DNA of 43,055 bases from Bacteroidota bacterium. GTDB taxonomy: Bacteria; Bacteroidota; Bacteroidia; Cytophagales; Spirosomataceae. Below the pieces are notes generated by a model. It was not told the origin of the DNA. It made no database searches and saw nothing but the letters and a program-made list of their open reading frames with translations. Positions 1 to 7,192 of this stretch are shown here, piece after piece. Location: NCBI GenBank assembly GCA_020161355.1, contig JAIUOF010000015.1, forward strand, positions 1 to 43,055, read 5' to 3'. Made by a program: the position numbers and the translations under genes. Numbering within the stretch: the first letter of the stretch is position 1; every line of letters starts with the position of its first letter.

Positions 1-65
1 GCCTCCAGGGCAACCTTGGCTTTAAAGTTGCCATCAAAATTTCGTCGTTTGTTTTGCTTGCTCAT
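1..65 (-). CDS. IS3-family transposase OrfA, N-terminal part only (runs off window)
   Basis: Reading the minus strand from the ATG at 65-63 gives MSKQNKRRNFDGNFKAKVAL followed by E and A, open to the window edge. The R-R-x-F-x-x-x-F-K-A-K-V-A-L-E-A pattern is the start of the helix-turn-helix OrfA protein of IS3-family insertion sequences, which binds the IS ends. Only 21 codons are inside the window, so the rest of OrfA and the catalytic OrfB must lie to the left. The adjoining bases up to about 123 look like the terminal repeat. The IS subgroup cannot be fixed from this length. Confidence 0.75.
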   Translation of the reverse strand, partial: MSKQNKRRNFDGNFKAKVALE

Positions 66-96
66 GTTCCTAAATTTAAAAGGTGATTTCAATTAT

Positions 97-125
97 CGTA
101 CCTGTCTAAATTTTGGGGACCATTA
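97..125 (-). repeat. Probable terminal inverted repeat of the IS3-family element
   Basis: Read on the minus strand, the stretch contains TGGTCCCCAAAATTTAGACA. IS3-family ends commonly have this form, TGGTCCCCAAAA followed by a purine/pyrimidine mix. It lies about 35 bases upstream of the orfA start, where an IS end is expected. The exact outer boundary (between 120 and 127) cannot be set without the other end or a target-site duplication. The reading frame of the next gene runs straight through this repeat. Confidence 0.55.
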
Positions 126-388
126 TAAAAGAAAGAAAAGCAACGGTAATCACAAATTTGAAAAAGGAAATTGTAGAGACGGTTGAACTCAAAAACGGCA
201 TAAAATATGCTTTCAAAGATAGCGAAGAAACGATTGCGATGTTAGCAGATTTTATCAAAACAGAAAGACAGTGTTGCGATTTCTTTAATTTTCAGCTTTC
301 TGTTTCTGCCGAAAAAAAATATGTATATTTAGCATTGACTGGTCCAAAAGGAGTAAAAGATTTTATTAAGTCTGAACTAACATTATAA
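113..388 (+). pseudogene. Small CCxF-motif protein, N-terminus removed by the IS insertion
   Basis: The open frame begins at a TTG inside the IS terminal repeat, so its first residues are IS sequence. Native-looking coding starts near IIKERKATV and runs to the stop at 386-388, giving about 85 residues. The core RQCCDFFNFQL and the tail LTGPKGVKDFIKSEL match a small soluble family, seen beside metal and thiol genes in Bacteroidota, that from memory starts with a further dozen residues containing a Cys. That segment is missing here. The Cys pair suggests metal or thiol binding, but no biochemical function is known to me. The gene precedes the redoxin gene by 31 bases and may once have shared its operon. 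Whether the shortened protein is still made from the IS edge is unknown. Confidence 0.6.
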
Positions 389-419
389 CAATTATCATTC
401 GTTTTAATCAAATAATTTT

Positions 420-995
420 ATGAAAATTCTATTAGTTTTTATTCTAAGTTTTAGCTTCTTCTTGAGCGATACACCAACCGCTCCATCTATTAATAGTAAT
501 GCGATTACTTTTGAATTGAAAAATATTGATGGAAAAACGGTTTCTTTAGAAAATTTCAAAGATTCAAAAGGTGTGATTCTTACTTTTTTGACTAATAATT
601 ACCCGATTGCGAAAATGTACCAAAATCGTGTAAAAGATTTGCAAGAAAAATATGCAAAGTTAGGTTTTCCTGTGATTGCGATTGACCCTGCCGATTCGAG
701 GGAAGACATGAAAACCGTTGCCAATGAAAAAGGTTTTAATTTTGAATATTTGCACGATGCCGACCAAAAAATATCGTTTGCTTACGGTGCAATTGTCAAT
801 ACGCATACGGTGATTTTGGTAAAAGAAAAAGGTGTTTACAAAATCGCCTACATCGGTGCAATTGATGATAATAGAGACGAAACCAAGATAACAACCAAAT
901 ATGTTGAAACTGCCATCGCTTCGATTTTGGCAAAAGAAGAAATAAAAACCAAGACCAGTATTGCCAAAGGCTGTACGATTACTTATCGTAAATAA
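420..995 (+). CDS. Exported thioredoxin-fold (AhpC/TlpA-like) protein lacking the redox cysteines
   Basis: This is a 191-residue protein. A signal peptide (residues 1-18) is followed by a redoxin fold: FELKNIDGKTVSLENF at 31-46 is the usual AhpC/TlpA opening, and VIAIDPADS and the HDADQ segment are later fold landmarks. In relatives the loop after the second beta strand carries CNxCP; here residues 56-63 read FLTNNYPI, with no Cys. The only Cys sits near the end, in the AKGCTITY tail typical of this family. It may therefore be a structural or peptide-binding relative rather than a disulfide enzyme. The ATG at 420 gives a good leader, and a strong terminator follows at 1000. It is transcribed separately from the mer genes downstream. 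Confidence 0.75.
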   Translation: MKILLVFILSFSFFLSDTPTAPSINSNAITFELKNIDGKTVSLENFKDSKGVILTFLTNNYPIAKMYQNRVKDLQEKYAKLGFPVIAIDPADSREDMKTVANEKGFNFEYLHDADQKISFAYGAIVNTHTVILVKEKGVYKIAYIGAIDDNRDETKITTKYVETAIASILAKEEIKTKTSIAKGCTITYRK

Positions 996-999
996 ATAA

Positions 1000-1034
1000 A
1001 AATCTCATTATATACACTATAATGAGATTTTTTT
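1000..1034 (+). terminator. Rho-independent terminator after the redoxin gene
   Basis: A perfect 13-bp stem (AAATCTCATTATA at 1000-1012 pairs with 1018-1030) encloses the 5-base loop TACAC and is followed by a T run to 1034. It ends transcription of the redoxin gene and separates it from the metal-regulated arsR-merTP operon. Confidence 0.9.
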
Positions 1035-1040
1035 AAATAG

Positions 1041-1064
1041 TTATTTAAGGATTTGCTTAAATAA
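1041..1064 (+). promoter_or_regulatory. Candidate ArsR/CadC-type operator
   Basis: TTATTTAAG (1041-1049) and CTTAAATAA (1056-1064) form a perfect 9-bp inverted repeat with a 6-base spacer. It lies 5 bases upstream of the TATATTTG box and 35 bases before the arsR start. AT-rich hyphenated palindromes of this size over the promoter are the usual binding sites of ArsR/SmtB repressors, so autoregulation of the arsR-merTP operon is inferred. Confidence 0.65.
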
Positions 1065-1068
1065 TTAA

Positions 1069-1076
1069 TATATTTG
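1069..1076 (+). promoter_or_regulatory. Bacteroidota -7 box for the arsR-merTP operon
   Basis: TATATTTG is an exact match to the TAnnTTTG consensus used by the main sigma factor of this phylum. A weaker upstream half (TTTA at 1044-1047) lies 21 bases before it, inside the palindrome. The expected transcription start near 1083 leaves a leader of about 15 bases before the ATG at 1099. Confidence 0.6.
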
Positions 1077-1098
1077 TTACGTAATTCAAAACCATTAA

Positions 1099-1473
1099 AT
1101 GGATAATCAAGAAATAAGTTGCATTAGAGCTTTTGCCGACCAAGTTCAGATTTACAACTGTAAGCAACAACTCAAAGTTGCCGAAAACTCATTTGCTAAT
1201 CTTGCCCAAGTGCTAAATTTAGCAGGAAATGAAGTGCGTTTGAAAATTCTGTTTCTACTTAACCAAGAAAATGAACTTTGTCCTTGTGATATTTCTGATA
1301 TTTTAGAAATGAGTGTACCTGCTGTTTCCCAGCATCTTCGTAAACTCAAAGATGCAAACCTTATTCAGTTTCGTAAAGTTGGGCAAACGATTTTTTATTC
1401 TCTAAAACCCAATCATTTAAAGGTAATAGAACCACTATTTCAGCATATTCAGCAAGCCGAATTAGCATTATGA
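1099..1473 (+). CDS. ArsR/SmtB-family metal-sensing repressor (CadC-like)
   Basis: The 124-residue winged-helix repressor has the family motif ELCPCDI at 59-65 (C61 and C63), a recognition helix around VPAVSQHLRKL (73-83) and the wing FRKVGQTIFYSL. Two further Cys near the N-terminus (C8 and C21), together with C61/C63, resemble the four-thiolate site of CadC, which senses Cd, Pb and related soft ions. Related ArsR proteins also control mer genes in Bacteroidota. It is the first gene of an operon: its TGA overlaps the ATG of merTP (ATGA), and a palindrome over its promoter suggests autorepression released by metal. The inducing metal is inferred from context as Hg(II) or another thiophilic ion. 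Confidence 0.85.
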   Translation: MDNQEISCIRAFADQVQIYNCKQQLKVAENSFANLAQVLNLAGNEVRLKILFLLNQENELCPCDISDILEMSVPAVSQHLRKLKDANLIQFRKVGQTIFYSLKPNHLKVIEPLFQHIQQAELAL

Positions 1474-2087
1474 AAACTACCACTTCGCTTCCAAATTTAA
1501 GTATTATTACAGCTTTGGCATCCTCATTGTGCTGTATTATGCCTGTTTTGGCTATTTTGGCTGGCACAACTGGCATTGCTTCCACTTTTTCGTGGCTCGA
1601 CCCTGCAAGACCTTATTTTATTGGCTCAACAGCATTGATTTTAGGGTTGGCTTGGTATAAAAAACTAAAAACACAAAAACAAACAAGCGGCGAATCGCTC
1701 AATTGCAATTGTGAAACAGATAGTAAAGTATCATTTTTACAAACTAAAACATTTTTAACCATGATAACTATTTTGTCAATTTTACTCTTATCCTTTCCAA
1801 GTTACTCTCATTTATTTTTTCAAAAAACTGATAATAAAGTTACGATAAACCAAGCGGTGAAAAGCCAAAAAATTGAGTTTATAATTAGTGGTATGACCTG
1901 TACAGGTTGCGAAGTTCATGTGAAATCTGAAGTCAGTAAATTAAAAGGGATTATAATAGTACAAGTCTCGTATGAAAAAGGGAATGCAATTGTGGAATTT
2001 GATAACAAAAAAACAAATATTAAAGAAATCACAAAAGCAATTAATTCAACAGGTTACAAAGTTGTGAATCATAAAAATATATTTTAA
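1470..2087 (+). CDS. merTP: MerTP fusion, mercuric ion transporter
   Basis: This is a 205-residue natural fusion of MerT and MerP. The N-terminal half has membrane helices with the MerT vicinal pair C21-C22 in SSLCCIMPVLA, followed by a cytoplasmic C79-x-C81 pair (LNCNCET). A third hydrophobic stretch lies near 92-115. The C-terminal HMA domain carries GMTCTGC (C144, C147) and would face the periplasm, as MerP does. The complex brings Hg(II) across the inner membrane, normally for reduction by MerA. It overlaps both neighbours (ATGA with arsR; TAATG with the next gene), so the three genes are translationally coupled. No merA is present in the window, which leaves the fate of imported mercury open. 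Confidence 0.88.
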   Translation: MKTTTSLPNLSIITALASSLCCIMPVLAILAGTTGIASTFSWLDPARPYFIGSTALILGLAWYKKLKTQKQTSGESLNCNCETDSKVSFLQTKTFLTMITILSILLLSFPSYSHLFFQKTDNKVTINQAVKSQKIEFIISGMTCTGCEVHVKSEVSKLKGIIIVQVSYEKGNAIVEFDNKKTNIKEITKAINSTGYKVVNHKNIF

Positions 2088-2305
2088 TGGTAAATATTAG
2101 TTTAGAATCAGAAATAACTTGTCCTAATTGTGGACACAAAAAATTAGAAATAATGCCAACTGATGCTTGCCAATATTTTTATGATTGTGAAAAATGTAAG
2201 CAAGTTTTAAAGCCACTTAATGGAGATTGTTGTGTTTTTTGTAGCTATGGAACTGTACCATGTCCGCCAATTCAACAAGACGCTAAATCGTGCTGTGGGG
2301 TGTAA
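2087..2305 (+). CDS. GDCCVxC-type small Cys-rich protein of mer operons
   Basis: Of 72 residues, 11 are Cys. They form two zinc-ribbon-like pairs (C12/C15, C34/C37), the signature GDCCVFCSYGTVPCPP (C48, C49, C52, C59) and a terminal CC. The GDCCVxC family accompanies merTP in many bacteria, and some members carry selenocysteine in this motif; here every position is Cys. The absence of a signal peptide suggests a cytosolic metal-binding or transfer role, but its reaction is not established. It starts on the last base of the merTP stop (TAATG), so it is co-translated. The following gene has its own promoter box. Confidence 0.8.
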   Translation: MVNISLESEITCPNCGHKKLEIMPTDACQYFYDCEKCKQVLKPLNGDCCVFCSYGTVPCPPIQQDAKSCCGV

Positions 2306-2400
2306 AAAATAGAATTTGATTCTCAAAAGTTAAATAGAATCCAATTCTATATATCAAAATATATTTCCTTTTTGACTCCCTGTTGCACTTGTTTTTTGCA

Positions 2401-2408
2401 TACTTTTG
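2401..2408 (+). promoter_or_regulatory. TAnnTTTG promoter box before the DUF6660 gene
   Basis: TACTTTTG matches the Bacteroidota -7 consensus exactly. It ends only 4 bases before the ATG at 2413, so either the transcript is nearly leaderless or translation starts at the next ATG (2440). It is the likely promoter of the czc module. Confidence 0.4.
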
Positions 2409-2412
2409 CTGT

Positions 2413-2742
2413 ATGAAAATCCTTTCATTCATATTATCCATGTACGTACTTATACTTTCGTGTCTGCCTTGCGGAGATGTGGAAGACTGTAAAGTAGTGG
2501 ATAATGACAAAATAGCTTTTTCAGAAACCAATCATACTAACCACCAAGAAGATACTGAAACTTGTTCACCTTTCTGTATTTGTGCTTGTTGTGGTACAAA
2601 TATTGTCTTAAATTTTTCATTTTCCCCTCTCATTTCAGAGATAGCACAATGTTTTTTATCTGAAAAAGGGAAAATCAATTTCTACAATACTTCTTTTATT
2701 TCTGATTTCTACGGAAACATCTGGCAACCGCCCAAAATCTAA
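2413..2742 (+). CDS. DUF6660-type small secreted Cys-rich protein
   Basis: This 109-residue protein has a hydrophobic leader (MKILSFILSMYVLILSCLPC), an acidic and His-containing middle, a Cys cluster ETCSPFCICACCGTN at about 50-64 and the tail FYGNIWQPPKI. The leader, the CSPFCxCxCC cluster and the closing QPPKI are hallmarks of DUF6660, a family of unknown function found in front of metal efflux genes in Bacteroidota. The Cys cluster suggests periplasmic metal binding. The ATG at 2413 is preferred over the upstream TTG because it begins a clean signal peptide. It lies 99 bases before czcA and probably shares its transcript. A second secreted protein with the same kind of tail occurs at 10649. 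Confidence 0.75.
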   Translation: MKILSFILSMYVLILSCLPCGDVEDCKVVDNDKIAFSETNHTNHQEDTETCSPFCICACCGTNIVLNFSFSPLISEIAQCFLSEKGKINFYNTSFISDFYGNIWQPPKI

Positions 2743-2841
2743 TTCTTGAAAATTATTGCCATTTCTACTTGCTGATATTTTACTCAGCAGGATTCTTTGC
2801 TTATGGCTATCTATGAATTTTTTCAAAATTAGATTTAAAAT

Positions 2842-5800
2842 ATGTTAGATAAAATCATCCATTTTTCTATCCATAATAAATTTATTGTGGGTCTATTTAC
2901 TTTGGCTTTGGTATTAGTTGGTATTTATAATTTAAGCCGACTGCCCATTGATGCCCTGCCCGACATTACCAATAATCAGGTACAAGTTATTACTACCGCT
3001 CCTACTTTGGCAACTCAAGAAGTGGAACAGTTTATTACTTACCCCATCGAACAAACGATGAAAACGATTCCTAAAATCGTAGAAATGCGTTCTTTAAGTC
3101 GTTTCGGATTAAGTGTAATTACCCTTGTTTTTGAGGAAAACGTAGATATTTATTGGGCAAGACAACAAATGAGCGAAAAGCTAAAAGATGCTGAAAGGCT
3201 TATTCCCAAAGGAGCAGGAATCCCCGAATTAGCCCCCATCACTACTGGACTGGGAGAAATATATCAATATGTAATTTATGCAAAAAAAGGTTATGAAAGT
3301 CAATACGATGCTTCAAAACTACGAAGCATTCAAGATTGGATAGTCAAACCACAATTGCTTGGTACGGCAGGAATTGCCGAAGTTACAACCTTGGGAGGTA
3401 GCCTAAAACAATACGAAATTGCAGTGCAGCCCGACCGACTGAAAAGTATGAATACCACCATCACTGATATTTTTGAGGCTCTCGAAAAAAACAACGAAAA
3501 TACAGGGGGTGCATACATCGACAAACAACCTTATGTTTACTTTATCAGAGCTTTGGGCATGGTAAAAACTATTGCTGACATTGAAAAAATAGTAGTTAAA
3601 ACCAATAATGGAATACCCATTCTGATTCGTGATGTGGCAAAAGTGCAAGAAGGGTCAGCTTTGAGATATGGAGCTGTAACCAAAGACGGTAAGGGCGAAG
3701 TAGTTGGAGGAATGGTACTGATGCTCAAAGGCGAAAACTCATCAGCGGTAGTTAATCGAACAAAGGCGAAGGTTGAACAAATCAGAAAATCATTGCCCGA
3801 AGGTGTTTCTCTTGAACCATTCATAGACCGTACAAAATTGGTTAATAATGCCATCAGTACAGTGGAAACCAATCTTTTTGAAGGAGCTTTAATTGTCATT
3901 TTTGTATTGGTTTTACTACTCGGCAATTGGCGTGCTGGTTTGGTGGTAGCTTCTGTAATTCCTTTGGCACTACTTTTTGCCGTAATAATGATGAATTTAT
4001 TTGGTGTAAGTGGCAATTTAATGAGCTTGGGAGCAATAGATTTTGGTTTGATTGTAGATGGTGCGGTTATCATTGTAGAAGCAGTCATTCACCGATTACA
4101 TCTGAATAAAGAAGGGCGACTCTCTGCCGAAGAAATGGATGAAGAAGTTTTACACGCATCAACAAAAATCAGAAACAGTGCTGCTTTTGGCGAGATTATT
4201 ATTCTGATTGTTTACCTACCCATTTTGGCATTGGTTGGCACAGAGGGAAAGATGTTTAAGCCAATGGCTCAAACAGTTTCATTTGCTATTTTGGGAGCAT
4301 TCATTTTGTCACTTACTTATGTTCCGATGGCTTCTGCTTTGTTTTTAAGTAAAAACATTAGCCATAAAAAGAATATTTCAGATAAAATAATTGATTTTAT
4401 TTATCGCTTCTACCAACCTATTTTGGACAAAGCCTTGCAATTAAAAGCCATCATATTAAGTGCTTCGGTTGTCTTATTTTTAATTGCCTTGTTTGTTTTC
4501 AGCAGAATGGGCGGCGAATTTATTCCCACTTTAGAAGAAGGGGATTATGCCATCAATTTTAGAAATGCAGGGGGTAGTTCATTGAATATGAGTATTGAAA
4601 CTTCAACAAAATTAGAAAAACTTCTAAAATCAAAGTTTCCTGAAGTGGTCGAAGTAGTTTCAAAAATTGGTTCTGCTGAAATACCAACTGACCCCATGCC
4701 CATAGAAACTGGTGATATGATTATCATTTTGAAAAGCAAAAAAGAATGGACAACCACCAAAGATTTCTATGAATTGGCTGATATGATGAAAGAGGAAATG
4801 GAGAAAATACCTGGCGTGAACTTTGAGGTTTCTCAACCGATTCAGATGCGTTTCAATGAATTAATGACGGGCGTAAGAAGTGATATTGCCATTAAGATTT
4901 TTGGAGAAGATTTAGAAAAATTGGCGGCAACGGCAAATACCACCATTGGATTAATTGGCAATATCGAAGGAGTTGCAGACACCAAAGCGGAACAAGTAAC
5001 AGGTATGCCACAAATCACGGTTCGATATAATCCCGATAAACTGGCATTATACGGGCTAAATGTGGGCGATTTGAACAAAGTGGTACGTACAGGTTTCGCA
5101 GGGCAAGCCACAGGAACTGTTTACGAAGGCGAAAAACGTTATGATTTGGTAGTGAGGCTTGATAAAGATTTTCGTCAGGATATTTCTAATGTGAAAAATA
5201 TATTTGTAAGCCTACCCAATGGCAATCAAATTCCTTTGGAGCAAGTAGCCGACGTGAATTTTGAACAAGGACCTGCACAAATAAGCCGTGAAGATGGCAG
5301 ACGTAGAATTGTGATAGGCTTAAATGTACGTGGACGTGATGTGAAAAGCGTAGTCAATGACATACAAGCAAAATTGGATGCAAAACTCAAACTTCCCGAA
5401 GGCTATTATGTAACCTATGGTGGTCAATTTGAAAACTTGGTAGAAGCCAACAAACGCCTTGCCATAGCTGTACCCGTAGCTTTACTTTTGATTTTCGTAT
5501 TGCTCTATTTCACTTTCAATTCCATCAAACAGTCTATATTGATTTTTACTGCCATTCCACTTTCTGCCATCGGAGGTGTTTTTGCCCTTTGGTTACGTGG
5601 AATGCCATTCAGTATTTCGGCAGGCATTGGTTTTATTGCTTTGTTTGGCGTGGCAGTTTTGAACGGAATTGTATTGATTGGATATTTCAATCAACTTAAA
5701 ACCGAAGGTTATGATAATGTTTTAGAGAGAATCAAGGAAGGAACAAAAGTACGTTTACGACCTGTGGTAATGACTGCTGCCGTAGCCTCATTAGGTTTTT

Positions 5801-7182
5801 TACCTATGGCTTTGAGTAGCGGTGCTGGTGCAGAAGTACAAAAACCTTTGGCTACTGTTGTGATTGGTGGTTTAATTACGGCAACATTGCTCACCTTAAT
5901 TGTATTACCAATTTTGTATTTGCTATTTGAAAAAGGGATAAAAAAGCCCAAAGTTCCCAAAATTGCGTCTATCATAATTTTGGGGTTCTTGTTTTCGGGT
6001 GGCTTTGCTCATGCTCAAACACCACTTAGTTTACAGCAAGCCATAGATTTAGGAACAAAAAATAATAGTTTAGTACAAGCCAATGAATTGGCAGTCAAGG
6101 TGCAAAATCAGCTAAAACCAACGGCAAAGGAGCTTCCAAAAACCAATGTAAATGCCATGCTTGGGCAATACAATACCCGAAGTTTTGACCAAAATTATAG
6201 CATTTCGCAAGGATTTAGCCCTTTTCAGTTTCAAGCAAAAAAAATACTTATCAATGAAAACATCAAAAGTAGTGAGCTGAAATTGATAATAACTAAACAC
6301 GACATTGCTTTTCAGATTCGCCATTCTTGGAATACCATTTTGTATTTGATGGCAATTAATCAATTATTGGCTAAGCAAGATGATTATTTGCAACAATTTG
6401 TAAAAGCAGCAAATCTAAGACTCAAAACTGGTGAAAGTACATTGTTAGAAAAAACAACTGCCGAAACCAAGCAACAAGGGTTAGTTCAAGTCAGAAAGCA
6501 GAATGAAAGTTTGATTTTAAGTGAAAAAATTAGACTAAAAAACATTTTGAATATTAAAGACGACTTTACAATTGTCGAAACCGACTTTTTTCCGTCAAAG
6601 GCGATTATATCAGATACTAATTTTATCAATCAAAACCCTGTTTTAGCATTGGCAATACAACAAATTACGATAGCTTCGGCAAACAAAAATGTTGAAAAAG
6701 CTCTCGCAAAACCTGAGTTTTCGGCTGGATATTTTTTACAATCGCTCACAGGCATTCAAGAGATTGCTGATAAAACTGTTTTCTTCAACGGTGTTCCTCG
6801 TTTTCAAGGTGTGAGTTTGGGTATGAGTATTCCAATTTTCACTAAAGCCACTAAAGCTCGCATTCAAGCATCAGAAACCGAAATTCAAGTCCAACGAAAA
6901 AGTTCAGAATATCTCAAAAATCAACTGAATAGCCAACTTTTGCAGCAAATTCAAGAGCAAAAAAACAATCAATCTTTGATGGATTATTATGTACAATCTG
7001 CTTTGCCTAATGCTGAAATAATCACAAAAAATGCTACAAAAGCCTATCAAAGTGGAGAAGTAGGTTATGTAGAATATCTACAAAGTTTAGAAACTGTGTT
7101 AAACATTCAGCAAAACTATTTGCACGCAATCAATGCTTTCAACCAAAATACAATCAATATTCAATATTTGTTAAACAATTAA
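2842..7182 (+). CDS. czcA: CzcA-type heavy-metal RND pump fused to a TolC-like outer-membrane channel
   Basis: The 1446 residues comprise a full RND pump (1 to about 1040) and a TolC-like domain (about 1060-1446). The pump has the transmembrane-4 motif DFGLIVDGAVIIVEA with D400, D406 and E413, the proton-relay set of the Zn/Co/Cd subgroup (CzcA). The porter-domain stretch RFNELMTGVRSDIAIKIFG is also typical. At 1040-1058 a hydrophobic segment ends in FAHAQTPLSL, which looks like an internal signal peptide with a cleavage site. The remainder shows the heptad-rich repeats of an outer-membrane factor. It exports divalent cations using the proton gradient. The CzcB adaptor follows after 10 bases. 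Fusions of this length occur in Bacteroidota; whether the chain is cut in the cell is not known. Confidence 0.92.
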   Translation: MLDKIIHFSIHNKFIVGLFTLALVLVGIYNLSRLPIDALPDITNNQVQVITTAPTLATQEVEQFITYPIEQTMKTIPKIVEMRSLSRFGLSVITLVFEENVDIYWARQQMSEKLKDAERLIPKGAGIPELAPITTGLGEIYQYVIYAKKGYESQYDASKLRSIQDWIVKPQLLGTAGIAEVTTLGGSLKQYEIAVQPDRLKSMNTTITDIFEALEKNNENTGGAYIDKQPYVYFIRALGMVKTIADIEKIVVKTNNGIPILIRDVAKVQEGSALRYGAVTKDGKGEVVGGMVLMLKGENSSAVVNRTKAKVEQIRKSLPEGVSLEPFIDRTKLVNNAISTVETNLFEGALIVIFVLVLLLGNWRAGLVVASVIPLALLFAVIMMNLFGVSGNLMSLGAIDFGLIVDGAVIIVEAVIHRLHLNKEGRLSAEEMDEEVLHASTKIRNSAAFGEIIILIVYLPILALVGTEGKMFKPMAQTVSFAILGAFILSLTYVPMASALFLSKNISHKKNISDKIIDFIYRFYQPILDKALQLKAIILSASVVLFLIALFVFSRMGGEFIPTLEEGDYAINFRNAGGSSLNMSIETSTKLEKLLKSKFPEVVEVVSKIGSAEIPTDPMPIETGDMIIILKSKKEWTTTKDFYELADMMKEEMEKIPGVNFEVSQPIQMRFNELMTGVRSDIAIKIFGEDLEKLAATANTTIGLIGNIEGVADTKAEQVTGMPQITVRYNPDKLALYGLNVGDLNKVVRTGFAGQATGTVYEGEKRYDLVVRLDKDFRQDISNVKNIFVSLPNGNQIPLEQVADVNFEQGPAQISREDGRRRIVIGLNVRGRDVKSVVNDIQAKLDAKLKLPEGYYVTYGGQFENLVEANKRLAIAVPVALLLIFVLLYFTFNSIKQSILIFTAIPLSAIGGVFALWLRGMPFSISAGIGFIALFGVAVLNGIVLIGYFNQLKTEGYDNVLERIKEGTKVRLRPVVMTAAVASLGFLPMALSSGAGAEVQKPLATVVIGGLITATLLTLIVLPILYLLFEKGIKKPKVPKIASIIILGFLFSGGFAHAQTPLSLQQAIDLGTKNNSLVQANELAVKVQNQLKPTAKELPKTNVNAMLGQYNTRSFDQNYSISQGFSPFQFQAKKILINENIKSSELKLIITKHDIAFQIRHSWNTILYLMAINQLLAKQDDYLQQFVKAANLRLKTGESTLLEKTTAETKQQGLVQVRKQNESLILSEKIRLKNILNIKDDFTIVETDFFPSKAIISDTNFINQNPVLALAIQQITIASANKNVEKALAKPEFSAGYFLQSLTGIQEIADKTVFFNGVPRFQGVSLGMSIPIFTKATKARIQASETEIQVQRKSSEYLKNQLNSQLLQQIQEQKNNQSLMDYYVQSALPNAEIITKNATKAYQSGEVGYVEYLQSLETVLNIQQNYLHAINAFNQNTINIQYLLNN

Positions 7183-7192
7183 TTTTAAGCAA

